Source of the DNA: Chloroflexota bacterium | Lineage (GTDB): Bacteria > Chloroflexota > Anaerolineae > Anaerolineales > Villigracilaceae | Length of the DNA: 64,000 nucleotides | Assembly: GCA_021824575.1 (NCBI GenBank) | Contig: JAKAKJ010000050.1 | Coordinates: 31,455 to 95,454 of the forward strand | Direction: 5' to 3' | Shown: in pieces, positions 15,698-24,690 of the stretch | How the letters are laid out: every line of letters starts with the position of its first letter | Position numbering within the stretch: position 1 is the first letter of the stretch | Position numbers and translations under genes: made by a program | Notes under the pieces: generated by a model | The model's input: the letters and a program-made list of their open reading frames with translations, nothing else | Databases searched by the model: none | What the model was told of the DNA's origin: nothing

Positions 15698-17260
15698 TTA
15701 CGGTTTCCTTTGCGTAATCAACAGGACGAAGAAAATCAGGAACAGCAGAGTCCACATGATCCCGCCGTCGCCTTCGAGAACATTCGAGATGGATTGCGTC
15801 AAACGCCCGAGCCAGCGGTAAAGCACCCAAAGATTTTGGTAGAGCTGATCGAGACGCGGTGTGACGGATGGCTGAACCCAATGGGCGCGGACCGGATTCA
15901 GAAAAGCGAAACGCGGCGTGGCCCACAGCAGGCCCAAAGTCAGGAGCGAAGCGGCAATGCCCGCGGGAATCGTTCCGATCGCGAACGCGCCATCCCATCC
16001 CACGAATCCCAGAATGAATTGAATCAAAAGCAGGAGGCCGATCCCTGCCGGGTAAACCATCTTTGCCCAAACGGGTTGAGCCGATAACGGAGCGCGTGTG
16101 GATGGACGCATTGCATGCCGCACATATCCGGTCATGATGAACGCCTGTGCGATCAGGAAAACGGGCAGGAAGAATCCCCAGCCGCTGGTGTTATTTTGCC
16201 AGCCAAACGCGGTCAATGAAAACGGAAGCGAAGATAATGCCCATGCGCCGACCCATAATGCGCGGTTCAACCAAATTTGTTGAAGCGAGGAAAGAAACAG
16301 CGCACCGCCCGTTAGAACCAGTGCAATGCCCCAGCCGACTGTGCCGGTCGGGTCGCCGAACAAAGCCGACGCAACAGCCAGGCTCGCGAGTCCGATCATC
16401 CAAAACGGGCGGCCGGTTAATTCGTCCGGCGCGCGCATCCACATCCAGCCGCCGTACAGCGCGGCAATCGCAGACAAAATCAAGAGCAGTGGCGTGACAG
16501 GCGATTCGAGACTCGCAGTCGGGATGCGCGCCAAAAGGATCAGACTCGATGCGGATGATACGAGGCGCAGCATCGTTCCAAGTCCGCGTCGCAGCGATGA
16601 TTCAGAGTGATAAGGCAAGTGAAGCGGAAGCACGCCAAGGCGCAATCCCGCCGCGGCCAAGAGGAGCAATCCGGCTTGCGGAGGCGTGGATAAAAAGTCC
16701 AGCGGCTTTCCTGCCGCGGCGCTGACCGCATTTGCCAACAGCAATAAAATGATCCCGGCGGCGCGCGTTGAAAACGCGATCACGGCCCGCTCGCTGGATC
16801 GTTGATCTGGGGCTTCGCGCAGCATGGCGATGAGTTCAGACAAATCCAGTGCGGCCCAGACCAAAGCCAGCGTGAGCGGATTGACAGCGGTCACTGCCAT
16901 CAATCCGATGCCGCACAACGCGATCTCAACTGCCCACAAATATGAATTCGGAAAATCCTCGCGCACCGAGGATGTCAACAGGATCGCGACGGTCAATGTG
17001 ACGAGGCTGAATGCGTACGGCCACGCCAATCCGTCCGCGGACAGTCCGGGGGAGGCTGTAAAAAGACTTGCCGGCTGCCACGACGGAAATGTAAACGATA
17101 ACGGAAGTTGCGTTTGCCAGAGCAATACGACAAGCCAGGCGAGGACTGTTCCGCTGAGCGCGGTCAACCACGCAAAGCGGAATTCCCGCTGGGTGATTCG
17201 CAGAATCAACAACGCCAGCGCTGTCACGAATAAAAGCAAAATTGAAATTAAGATCAGCAT
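15698..17260 (-). CDS. complex I/antiporter-like membrane subunit (NuoL/M-like)
   Basis: 520 residues from ATG 17260, which places the first hydrophobic helix (MLILISILLLFVTALALLIL) at the N-terminus; the 28-residue extension in the open frame is Arg/Lys-rich and lacks family character. It contains about 14 to 16 helices. Family signs are ALVWAALDLSELIAML, AAGLRLGVLPLHLPYH (the HLPLP-type loop of antiporter subunits) and repeated Gly/Trp helices. It is the first gene of the three-gene membrane operon, divergent from the DUF3048 lipoprotein. No clear ribosome site. Likely part of an ion-translocating complex whose redox partner is elsewhere. Confidence 0.78.
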   Translation of the reverse strand: MLILISILLLFVTALALLILRITQREFRFAWLTALSGTVLAWLVVLLWQTQLPLSFTFPSWQPASLFTASPGLSADGLAWPYAFSLVTLTVAILLTSSVREDFPNSYLWAVEIALCGIGLMAVTAVNPLTLALVWAALDLSELIAMLREAPDQRSSERAVIAFSTRAAGIILLLLANAVSAAAGKPLDFLSTPPQAGLLLLAAAGLRLGVLPLHLPYHSESSLRRGLGTMLRLVSSASSLILLARIPTASLESPVTPLLLILSAIAALYGGWMWMRAPDELTGRPFWMIGLASLAVASALFGDPTGTVGWGIALVLTGGALFLSSLQQIWLNRALWVGAWALSSLPFSLTAFGWQNNTSGWGFFLPVFLIAQAFIMTGYVRHAMRPSTRAPLSAQPVWAKMVYPAGIGLLLLIQFILGFVGWDGAFAIGTIPAGIAASLLTLGLLWATPRFAFLNPVRAHWVQPSVTPRLDQLYQNLWVLYRWLGRLTQSISNVLEGDGGIMWTLLFLIFFVLLITQRKP

Positions 17261-17329
17261 GGGTTGGGTTATTTTATCAGTTTTGAGATGCGGCTGCCAC
17301 GTTCGCCGCGCTTTGGTAGAATTATCAAG

Positions 17330-18547
17330 ATGCCTCACCCCCACATTCGATTGACATTTTACCTGCCTGCATTCACTTTGCTGGCTTTTACTTTATTGAC
17401 TTCCTGCGTCGCGGGGCCGGGACCCGGGGCGGCTCCCGCTATCGAAAACGCGTCCGCGCCCACACCTGGTATTTCATCATTCGCATCTGCGACAGTTTCG
17501 CCTGACCCCACCGCTTCCGCACAAAATCCTCCATTTGCAATTCCACAAATCGCCACAGCCGCGCCTGGGATTGATCCGTTAACGGGACTGCCGCCCGCTG
17601 ATCCGAGTTACCTTCAGCGGAGGCCGGTTGCGATCAAGGTTGCCAATTATCCGCGTTATATTCGTCCGCAAGCCGGGTTGACGTACGCAGATGTCGTCTT
17701 CGAATATTACATCGAAGCTTTGCTGACGCGCTTCATTGCGGTTTATTACGGCAACAATCCCAACATGGTCGGGCCGGTGCGCTCGGGACGTTATTTCGAC
17801 GAACATGTTGTGCGGATGTATCACGCCTTCTATGTTTTTCAATATGCCGATCCGCGCGAGTTTCAATATTTTTACAGCGGCGATCTCAGGTCATTTCTCA
17901 TGCTTCAAGGTTATGGCCCCTGCCCGCCGTTTTTCGACAGCCGCCGCCCGGTGGAGACATATAACAACGCATATTTCGATGTGACCAAATTAAACGATTG
18001 CGCCTTGCAGTTTCATCTGGATAATTCGCCGCAAAACATCCGCAGCGGATTTTTCAGTATGTCACTGCCGTCAGGCGGCTATCTTGTGGAGCGAATCTTC
18101 ACGCATTACTCGGTGGATGACTACAATTATTGGCAATACGATCCGATGACCCAGCGTTATCTGCGTTTTCAGGAAGCAGACGACACGCGCGATAATAAGC
18201 CGAAAACGTACGCGCCGCTGGTGGATTATTTGAACAATCAGCAGGTCAGTGCGGATAATGTCATTGTCCTGTTCGTATCACATACATTTCTGAACGCGGG
18301 CGAGCAGCAGGACGAGGTCTATCATATCAATCTGGTTGACTCCGGGCAGGCATTTGTCTTCCGCAACGGGCTTGCGTTTCCAGCACGCTGGTTTCGATCT
18401 GACATTGATCAGCCGCTGCTCATCACAAACCTGGATGGGACTCCGCTCTATCTAAAGCCCGGCCAGACGTTCTTTCAAATCATCGGCGTGACATCCACCG
18501 ATTGGTCCGACGGCGCCGATTGGCATTTCGATTTCCATACGCCGTGA
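17330..18547 (+). CDS. DUF3048 (YerB-like) lipoprotein
   Basis: 405 residues from ATG 17330. The N-terminus is a lipoprotein signal ending LLTSC, so the mature protein starts at a lipidated Cys. A Pro/Thr/Ala linker leads to the DUF3048 domain: DPLTGLPPADPSYLQRRPV, ADVVFEYYIEALLTRF, GPVRSGRYFDEHV and a C-terminal part ending WHFDFHTP. Family function is unknown; it acts on the outer face of the membrane. The upstream in-frame ATG (17264) is rejected because TAGAAT at 17317-17322 sits 7 nt before ATG 17330, with no Shine-Dalgarno, indicating a leaderless mRNA. Confidence 0.9.
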   Translation: MPHPHIRLTFYLPAFTLLAFTLLTSCVAGPGPGAAPAIENASAPTPGISSFASATVSPDPTASAQNPPFAIPQIATAAPGIDPLTGLPPADPSYLQRRPVAIKVANYPRYIRPQAGLTYADVVFEYYIEALLTRFIAVYYGNNPNMVGPVRSGRYFDEHVVRMYHAFYVFQYADPREFQYFYSGDLRSFLMLQGYGPCPPFFDSRRPVETYNNAYFDVTKLNDCALQFHLDNSPQNIRSGFFSMSLPSGGYLVERIFTHYSVDDYNYWQYDPMTQRYLRFQEADDTRDNKPKTYAPLVDYLNNQQVSADNVIVLFVSHTFLNAGEQQDEVYHINLVDSGQAFVFRNGLAFPARWFRSDIDQPLLITNLDGTPLYLKPGQTFFQIIGVTSTDWSDGADWHFDFHTP

Positions 18548-18598
18548 GGTGTAAAATAAACCTGATGAAATTTGAATTCCATGAGTGGAGAGGTTGCT

Positions 18599-20086
18599 AT
18601 GGCTGAAAAAGATTTTCGTGTTGAAAAAGATTCGCTGGGAGAACTGCATGTTCCGGTTAAGGCTTTGTATGGCGTGCAGACTGAACGCGCGGTGGAGAAT
18701 TTTCCGATCAGTGGATTGCGTCCGTGGCGGGCGTTTATCTGGTCGGTTGCAACGATCAAGCGCGCCGCGGCGGAGGTCAATTACGATCTCGGCTTGTTCA
18801 ATGACCGCGAAGTGGACGGCAAGAAATTCACAGCCAAACAATTGTCAGAGGCGGTCATGAAAGCCGCGCAGGAAGTCATGGATGGCAAATGGGATTCGGA
18901 ATTCATGGTTGATCCATTCCAGGCGGGGGCAGGCACAAGCCATAACATGAATGCCAATGAAGTGATTGCCAACCGCGCCACGCAAATCCTCGGCGGCGAA
19001 CTTGGAAAATATTATGTTCATCCAAATGATCATGTCAACATGGCGCAATCCACAAATGATGTCATTCCCGCTTCGATTCGTCTGGGCGCGCTGTGGCGCT
19101 TGGATGAATTGCTGGCTTCGCTCAAGGGACTTCAATCCGCACTGGAAGTAAAGTCGCGCGAATTCGATGGCATCGTCAAATCGGGACGCACGCATCTTCA
19201 GGACGCTGTGCCGGTTCGACTCGGTCAGGAGTTTGGCGCGTATGCCAAGGCGGTTTCGCGCGAATCGGATCGCATCGCGCGTTCGGCGGAGGGGCTGAGG
19301 CGGCTTGGAATCGGCGGGACCGCTGTCGGGTCTGGATTGAACGCACACCCCGAATATCACAAGCGGATGATCAAAAAACTGTCCGAATTGACCGGCTTGA
19401 AATTATATGAGTCCGATAATTTATTCGAGTCCATGCAGTCCATGGCCGACACGGCGGATTTTTCCGCATCCATTCGCACATTGGCGTTGACATTGATTCG
19501 CATTGCCAATGATTTTCGTTTGTTGGCATCCGGACCATCCACCGGCCTCGATGAGATTCGTCTGCCCGCGGTTCAACCGGGTTCGAGCATCATGCCGGGC
19601 AAAGTCAATCCGGTGATGGCCGAAATGCTCGATATGGCGATGTTCCATGTGATGGGTTGTGACACGACGATTGCGATGGCGGTGCAAGCCGGGCAGTTGG
19701 AATTGAATGTGATGATGCCGATCATTGCGCATAATTTATTTGAAATGATGCAGGTGACTATCGGCGCGGTGAGCGCATTCACAGAGCGCGCGGTTAAAGG
19801 GTTGACGGCGAACCGGGAAAAGGCTGAAGGCTGGTTGTCGAAGAATGCGATTGTGGTCACCGCGTTGAATCCGGTGATCGGATATTCACAGGGCGCGGCA
19901 TTGGTAAAAGAAGCGCTTGCGAAGAACGCTTCGATCCGCGAACTTGCTGTTGAAAAGGCGAAGGCGGGCGCGCTCAAACACCGTGATGAAGATCGTCCTG
20001 TGACCGTTGATGAAATCAATGCTGCGCTTTCGGATTTGCGAAAACTCACCGAAGGTGGAATCGCCGGCGGCTCTGCTGGTGGATGA
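18599..20086 (+). CDS. class II fumarase/aspartase family lyase
   Basis: 495 residues from ATG 18599 (ribosome site GGAGAGG 6 nt upstream); the longer TTG frame is rejected. Superfamily signature GSSIMPGKVNPVMAE is present, along with SAGAGTSHNMNANEV-like (QAGAGTSHNMNANEV), HPNDHVNMAQSTND and SGRTHLQDAVPVRLGQE. These are the substrate and catalytic segments shared by fumarase C and aspartate ammonia-lyase. The residue after the signature (NPVMAE rather than NPTQCE) and the spacing lean to the aspartase side, so fumarate hydratase versus aspartate lyase cannot be decided by eye. In either case it makes or uses fumarate, feeding the citric acid cycle along with mdh and citrate synthase downstream. 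Confidence 0.85.
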   Translation: MAEKDFRVEKDSLGELHVPVKALYGVQTERAVENFPISGLRPWRAFIWSVATIKRAAAEVNYDLGLFNDREVDGKKFTAKQLSEAVMKAAQEVMDGKWDSEFMVDPFQAGAGTSHNMNANEVIANRATQILGGELGKYYVHPNDHVNMAQSTNDVIPASIRLGALWRLDELLASLKGLQSALEVKSREFDGIVKSGRTHLQDAVPVRLGQEFGAYAKAVSRESDRIARSAEGLRRLGIGGTAVGSGLNAHPEYHKRMIKKLSELTGLKLYESDNLFESMQSMADTADFSASIRTLALTLIRIANDFRLLASGPSTGLDEIRLPAVQPGSSIMPGKVNPVMAEMLDMAMFHVMGCDTTIAMAVQAGQLELNVMMPIIAHNLFEMMQVTIGAVSAFTERAVKGLTANREKAEGWLSKNAIVVTALNPVIGYSQGAALVKEALAKNASIRELAVEKAKAGALKHRDEDRPVTVDEINAALSDLRKLTEGGIAGGSAGG

Positions 20087-20091
20087 TTTCA

Positions 20092-20165
20092 TTACAGAGC
20101 CACAAAGTACAGAGTCTTTCTCTGCAATCACGGAGAAGAACCTTTGTGAACTCTGTGCCCAAGCA
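20092..20165. repeat. dispersed palindromic repeat (CACAAAG..ACAGAG type)
   Basis: Left arm CACAAAGTACAGAG and right arm CTTTGTGAACTCTGTG form an imperfect inverted repeat in the gap after the fumarase/aspartase gene, with CTCTG-type words in the middle. It may terminate transcription but lacks a T-run. Related words appear at 6600-6690 and 40930-41000. Confidence 0.5.
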
Positions 20166-20204
20166 CTGCGTTCCATCAGTGCTGTGGTGACATGAGGAGA
20201 CGTT

Positions 20205-20729
20205 ATGTCCTTTGATCCAACTTTTCTCAGTAATTTGCTGCTCGTTCTGACGGCATTCGGCGGCGCGTTCCTTGCCGCGTTGTGGATCGCGTTGGTGATT
20301 TGGACATACCGCGACATCCGCGTCCGCGCGCGTGATCCGTTGGTGCATATTCTTTCTGCTCTGCTGGTTGCAGTGTTGAATTTACCGGGCGTACTGGTTT
20401 ATTTGATTTTGCGTCCGTCGAAAACATTGGAAGAAGAATACCAACATACGCTGGAAGAAGAAGCCTTGCTCCAAGCGCTGGAGGATTTGCCAGTCTGCCC
20501 CGGCTGTGAACGCCGCGTCAAGGACGACTGGCAGGTTTGCCCGAACTGCCATACCAAGCTCAAGAAGGCTTGCCATTCCTGCGGCAAGCTGATGGAATTG
20601 CCGTGGAATATTTGTCCGTATTGTGGAACGCCTGTCCCTGGCATGAGGCAGGAAGGCATGACGTCCATGGATGATGCTTTGCGCGATTTGAAAATTGGCG
20701 ATTCCGAAGGTGAAGTAAAAGTCGAATAA
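20205..20729 (+). CDS. membrane protein with double zinc ribbon
   Basis: 174 residues. Two N-terminal hydrophobic helices (NLLLVLTAFGGAFLAALWIA and LSALLVAVLNLPGVLVYLIL) precede a charged coiled-coil linker (LEEEYQHTLEEEALLQALED) and two zinc ribbons: CPGC...CPNC and CHSC...CPYC. The ribbons face the cytosol if the helices form a hairpin. Such proteins are frequent in Chloroflexota and of unknown function; regulation or protein docking at the membrane is a guess. ATG follows GAGGAGACG. A hairpin lies after the gene. Confidence 0.75.
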   Translation: MSFDPTFLSNLLLVLTAFGGAFLAALWIALVIWTYRDIRVRARDPLVHILSALLVAVLNLPGVLVYLILRPSKTLEEEYQHTLEEEALLQALEDLPVCPGCERRVKDDWQVCPNCHTKLKKACHSCGKLMELPWNICPYCGTPVPGMRQEGMTSMDDALRDLKIGDSEGEVKVE

Positions 20730-20751
20730 ATAATCTTGCTGTTTCTTTCGT

Positions 20752-20800
20752 CTTTCTTCTTTCATCTTTTGTCTCAAGAAAGATGGAAGAAGAAAGATTT
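20752..20800 (+). terminator. hairpin terminator of the CTTTCTTCTTTC family
   Basis: Nearly perfect 19-bp inverted repeat (left arm starts TCTTTCTTCTTTC, right arm ends GAAGAAGAAAGA) with a 9-nt loop and TTTTT after it. It lies between the zinc-ribbon gene and the menC-type gene and is related to 12405-12445. Confidence 0.7.
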
Positions 20801-20807
20801 TTAAACC

Positions 20808-21917
20808 ATGAAAATCGATTCCCTCACCCTTTATCATCTTCGGATGCCGTTGGTCGCGCCGTTCGAAACCTCGTTCGGGCGCGAAGTGGACCGCGAATGT
20901 GTCATCATCGCGATCCAATCCGATTTGCTGACAGGCTACGGCGAATGTGTCGCAACGCGTGATCCCGGTTACAACTATGAGACGGCGATCACGGCCTGGC
21001 ATATCATCAAGGATTTCATTGCTCCCCAGATTCTCGGCAAGGATATTCGCGACGCGGTTGATTTTCAGCGTCGTGTCGCAGGCATCCGCGGGCATCACCT
21101 TGCAAAAGCCGGCGTCGAAATGGCGCTGTGGGATTTGACGGGCAAGCGCACTGGCAAATCCTTGCGTGATTTGCTCGGCGGAAAGCGCGAGCGAGTCTCG
21201 GTGGGGGTGTCTGTTGGTTTGCAGGAGTCGCCTGAAGCCCTGGCGCGAACCGTGACCGGCTATGTGGAAGGCGGCTATGCACGCGTCAAGATCAAAATCA
21301 AACCGGGTCGCGATGTTGGCGATGCATCCGCGGTCCGCAAGGCATTTCCGAATCTGCGCCTGCAGGTGGATGCGAACTCGGCCTATTCTTTGGAGTCTTC
21401 AAAAGCGCTCAAGCCGCTCGATGATTTGAATCTGCTGCTTATCGAACAACCCTTGCATGAAGACGATATTTGGGACCACCATAAATTGCAGGAGCAATTC
21501 CGGACGCCCATCTGTCTTGATGAAAGCATCGAGACACCACGCCATGCGCGTTACGCACTGGAGATGAAAGCATGCCGCATCATCAACATCAAGGCGGGAC
21601 GTGTGAGCGGACTGAGTCAGGCAGTGGAGATTCACGATTACTGCAGCGCGCGAAATGTCCCAGTGTGGTGCGGCGGCATGTTGGAAACGGGCATCGGCCG
21701 CGCGTCCAATTTGGCGTTGGCATCATTGCCCGGCTTTACCTTGCCCGGCGATATTTCTGCCTCGGATCGTTATTACAAACGCGATATTACGCGCGAGCGG
21801 TTTACGCTGAATAAAGACAGCACGATTGATGTGCCGCGCGGCATTGGTCTCGGTGTGACGATTGATGAAGAAGCTTTGGGTTCATTCACGCTGACGCGTC
21901 TCAAACTTAAGCCATAG
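20808..21917 (+). CDS. menC: o-succinylbenzoate synthase / N-acylamino acid racemase (enolase superfamily)
   Basis: 369 residues. Muconate-lactonizing/OSBS branch of the enolase superfamily. The catalytic Lys pair is in YARVKIKIKPG, metal ligands in DANSAY (Asp), LIEQPL (Glu) and CLDESI (Asp), the second Lys in INIKAGRVSG, and the lid motif is WCGGMLETGIGRASN. OSBS makes o-succinylbenzoate in menaquinone synthesis; many members of this subgroup also racemise N-acylamino acids, so the substrate is not certain. No other men gene is adjacent. The start ATG lies right after the hairpin, with a weak ribosome site. Confidence 0.85.
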   Translation: MKIDSLTLYHLRMPLVAPFETSFGREVDRECVIIAIQSDLLTGYGECVATRDPGYNYETAITAWHIIKDFIAPQILGKDIRDAVDFQRRVAGIRGHHLAKAGVEMALWDLTGKRTGKSLRDLLGGKRERVSVGVSVGLQESPEALARTVTGYVEGGYARVKIKIKPGRDVGDASAVRKAFPNLRLQVDANSAYSLESSKALKPLDDLNLLLIEQPLHEDDIWDHHKLQEQFRTPICLDESIETPRHARYALEMKACRIINIKAGRVSGLSQAVEIHDYCSARNVPVWCGGMLETGIGRASNLALASLPGFTLPGDISASDRYYKRDITRERFTLNKDSTIDVPRGIGLGVTIDEEALGSFTLTRLKLKP

Positions 21918-21919
21918 TC

Positions 21920-22045
21920 GCGTGGCATTGCGAGGAGTGGCACCAACAACGCCACGACGAAGCAATCTCCTCACATATCAAACTATTCCTTGCACGAAAA
22001 CATGAGATTGCCGCGCGCCTTCGGCGCTCGCAACGACATGAATGA
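21920..22045. repeat. dispersed palindromic repeat (GCAATCTC/GAGATTGC type)
   Basis: Contains TGGCATTGCGAGGAGTGG and GACGAAGCAATCTCCTC on the left and ATGAGATTGCCGCGC with CTCGCAACGACATGAATG on the right, making an imperfect inverted repeat. A single arm of the same family occurs at 38650-38685 (GAAATTGCTTCGCTTCGCTC). This fills the gap between menC and the capA-like gene; no gene is seen in it. Confidence 0.6.
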
Positions 22046-22109
22046 ATTGATGTTAAGCCGGAATAAGTCTGTTTTGTTGTGTGTGTTTCTCCGGCTATAA
22101 TCTTCCCTT

Positions 22110-23855
22110 GTGAAGAAACTCATTCTGATTATTGCCGTCGTTCTAACTGCCTGTGCACCACAGATTGTTGTGACTCCTAAGGTGTCGCAACCAATAGCTG
22201 AATCAATACCCACTGCTTCGCGAACATCAACGCCGATGCCTGCCGCGTTGTGGATCAGCCCAGCGGTGCCGGATCAACTTCGTCAAGCCGCGCAAAGTTG
22301 GAATATTCCGATGGCAACGAGTTCATCATCTGCATCCATCACATTGGATGTGTCACCGTCCACCATCAACGGTCAACGATCAACATGGATTTATGCTCTC
22401 GTCGCTCCATTTCCAACCGTAACGGATGGCGTGACATTAGATGAACTCAAAGCCGCGTGGCATGGAAACTCTTCCACTGGGAGAGGGGTTTTGTGGATGA
22501 CGGATTCAACTCTGGCAGCATTCACAGCACTTTGGGGCGCGCCCGCTAGCGGGTCCGTGAAAGTTGCGCCCTCCGATCAATTGATTGATGACGCGTGGAG
22601 GAATCTTCCATCGTGGGGAATCGTCCCGTTTGAATCGCTCGATCCAAAATGGAAAGTCTTGACCGTTGACGGTCAATCGCCGATTCATAAGGATTTTGAT
22701 GCAAGTAAATATCCGCTGCAAATCACATTCGCTTTGCAATCCTCCCAACCCTTCAACCTTCAAACCTTCAGACTTCCTCCATCCAATCACGATGCGTCCA
22801 AATTGACCACGATCATCATGACCGGCACAACTTCATTGGTGAATGCGATTGCATATCAAATGGAAGTCAAGGGCATTGATTATCCCGCGCAGGATATCGG
22901 CGGCATTTTGCGTCAAGCGGACATCGTGCATGTGAGCAACAAGACTTCGTTTGCGCCGAATTGCCCGGCTCCAAATCCGGATGATCGGTGGCCGCGGTGC
23001 AGCGACCCGAAATATATTCAATTGTTTCTTGATAACAACATCAATGTCGTCGAGCTGACCGGCCCGCATATTTTGGATGATGGCGTCAATCCATTTTTGT
23101 TCACGCTCAATCTTTATAAGCAAAACAATATTCGATATTATGGCGGCGGAGCGAATCTGAATGAAGCGCGCCAACCGTTATTGATCACGAATCATGGCAA
23201 CAAGATCGCGTTTATCGGATGCAACCAAGGCGAACCGCCTCAGCCGCTTGCTACGGATTATCAAGCCGGCGCGAATCCATGCGATTACAAACAACTTGCT
23301 GTGGAAATTGGTCAGGTGCGCGCACAAGGCTATCTGCCGATTGTCACGTTCCAATACAAGGAAGGTTTCTCGCCGCAAGTGATGCCGTGGCAGTTGAATG
23401 ACTTTCGCCAGGTCGCGGACGACGGCGCGGTCATTGTCAGCGGAAGCCAATCGCATGTGCCGCTTGAGATGGAATTTTATAAAGGTGCGTTCATCCATTA
23501 CGGCTTGGGAAATTTCTTTTACGATCAAATGGGCAACCAGCCGCCCGACCCGACCCGACCTTATCTTCCGCCTTTACCTGCACAGCGTTGGGAATTCATT
23601 GATCGCCATGTGATTTATGATGGTCGTTACATTAGCACTGAACTGTTGACCGCCATGCTGGAAGATTACGCGCGTCCGCGCCCGATGACTCCCGATGAAC
23701 GCGCCGCGTTTTTAACCGCTTACTTTGGCTACAGCGGATGGCTTCCGCTCATCCCGACGCCTGCGCCGGAGCAAACGCCGACGTTGTATCCTTTATTAAA
23801 TTTTGATCTGTTGCCAACTCATACGCCGATTCCAAAAGTCACACCCACGCCGTAG
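22110..23855 (+). CDS. CapA-like (PGA_cap) metallophosphatase-fold lipoprotein
   Basis: 581 residues starting with GTG. A lipoprotein signal ends LTACAPQ. The CapA/poly-gamma-glutamate-synthesis fold occupies the second half: ADIVHVSNKTSF, INVVELTGPHILDDG, GKIAFIGCN-like (NKIAFIGCNQ), ADDGAVIVSGSQSHVPLE and IHYGLGNFFYDQM. Normal CapA proteins are about 350-400 residues, so about 200 extra residues lie at the N-terminus, including a possible second domain. There is no capBC nearby, so capsule synthesis is not implied. TATAAT at 22096-22101 ends 8 nt before GTG and no ribosome site is visible, indicating leaderless translation. Confidence 0.85.
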   Translation: MKKLILIIAVVLTACAPQIVVTPKVSQPIAESIPTASRTSTPMPAALWISPAVPDQLRQAAQSWNIPMATSSSSASITLDVSPSTINGQRSTWIYALVAPFPTVTDGVTLDELKAAWHGNSSTGRGVLWMTDSTLAAFTALWGAPASGSVKVAPSDQLIDDAWRNLPSWGIVPFESLDPKWKVLTVDGQSPIHKDFDASKYPLQITFALQSSQPFNLQTFRLPPSNHDASKLTTIIMTGTTSLVNAIAYQMEVKGIDYPAQDIGGILRQADIVHVSNKTSFAPNCPAPNPDDRWPRCSDPKYIQLFLDNNINVVELTGPHILDDGVNPFLFTLNLYKQNNIRYYGGGANLNEARQPLLITNHGNKIAFIGCNQGEPPQPLATDYQAGANPCDYKQLAVEIGQVRAQGYLPIVTFQYKEGFSPQVMPWQLNDFRQVADDGAVIVSGSQSHVPLEMEFYKGAFIHYGLGNFFYDQMGNQPPDPTRPYLPPLPAQRWEFIDRHVIYDGRYISTELLTAMLEDYARPRPMTPDERAAFLTAYFGYSGWLPLIPTPAPEQTPTLYPLLNFDLLPTHTPIPKVTPTP

Positions 23856-23880
23856 GTCATGTGAAAACGTAACCTGCTTA

Positions 23881-24657
23881 TTATCTTGTAATCGTCAGCG
23901 TATATCCGCCATCCACATGAATGGTTTGTCCAACGATCATCTTCGCGGCGGGCGTGCATAAGAAAGCAACAACTCCTGCAACATCTTCCAGCGAAACCAA
24001 TTTCTTTGTCGGAACCGATTCGATAAATTTCTGCAAAATGGCTTCCTGTCCGCCCATGGATGCGAAGTGATGCAGCGCGTCCGTCTCGACTACGCCCGGC
24101 GACACCGCGTTGGCGATGATATTCTTCGGCGCCAACTCCACGCCGAGATAGCGCGTCAATGACTCGAGCGCGGCTTTGCTCGCACCGACCACGACATAAT
24201 CCGGAATCACGCGTGATCCACCCGCGCTCGAAATGCTGACAATATATCCGCCGCCGCGTTTTTCCATCAGCGGGACGGCACGTTGAGCGGCGAATAACAA
24301 CGCACGCGCATTGATGTTCATCGTCCATTCCCAGCCTTTGGGTTTTTGCTCCAGTGCGGGACGGTTGTAACCTGATGCTGCGTTATGGATGAAAATATCC
24401 AATCCGCCAAATTCTTTTTCCACTTCGTCGAACAAATGATTTAAGTCGTCGAGATCGCCCACATCTGCTTTGACAAGCAATGCCCGGCGGCCCAACTTTT
24501 CGATTTCGCGTGCGGTTTCTTCGGCGGGTTCGCGGTTGCGGAAAAAGTTGATGATCACATCCGCGCCGCGTTGTGCAAAATGTAAAGCGATGGCGCGTCC
24601 GATGCCGCGGCCAGAACCGGTGACAAGAGCAAATTTGTTTTGAAAAGTGTTTTCCAT
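23881..24657 (-). CDS. fabL: enoyl-[acyl-carrier-protein] reductase III (FabL-type SDR)
   Basis: 258 residues. Short-chain dehydrogenase with TGSGRGIGRAIA (NAD(P)H loop), HNAASGYNRP, WTMNINARALLFAAQ, VSISSAGG and NIIANAVSPGVVETDALHHF. The catalytic Tyr154 and Lys161 are spaced Y-x6-K instead of the usual Y-x3-K, the mark of FabL-type enoyl-ACP reductases, and the general sequence strongly resembles Bacillus FabL from memory. It would catalyse the last reduction of fatty-acid elongation with NADPH. No other fab gene is adjacent; the neighbours downstream on this strand are convergent. Confidence 0.87.
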   Translation of the reverse strand: MENTFQNKFALVTGSGRGIGRAIALHFAQRGADVIINFFRNREPAEETAREIEKLGRRALLVKADVGDLDDLNHLFDEVEKEFGGLDIFIHNAASGYNRPALEQKPKGWEWTMNINARALLFAAQRAVPLMEKRGGGYIVSISSAGGSRVIPDYVVVGASKAALESLTRYLGVELAPKNIIANAVSPGVVETDALHHFASMGGQEAILQKFIESVPTKKLVSLEDVAGVVAFLCTPAAKMIVGQTIHVDGGYTLTITR

Positions 24658-24690
24658 TACCGATTTCCGAATCTCGAATAACGAATCCCT

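Noticed and set aside
15266..16087. 273-codon plus-strand frame opposite the antiporter subunits
   Set aside because: Composition is an antisense shadow of membrane helices; no start signal and no family match.
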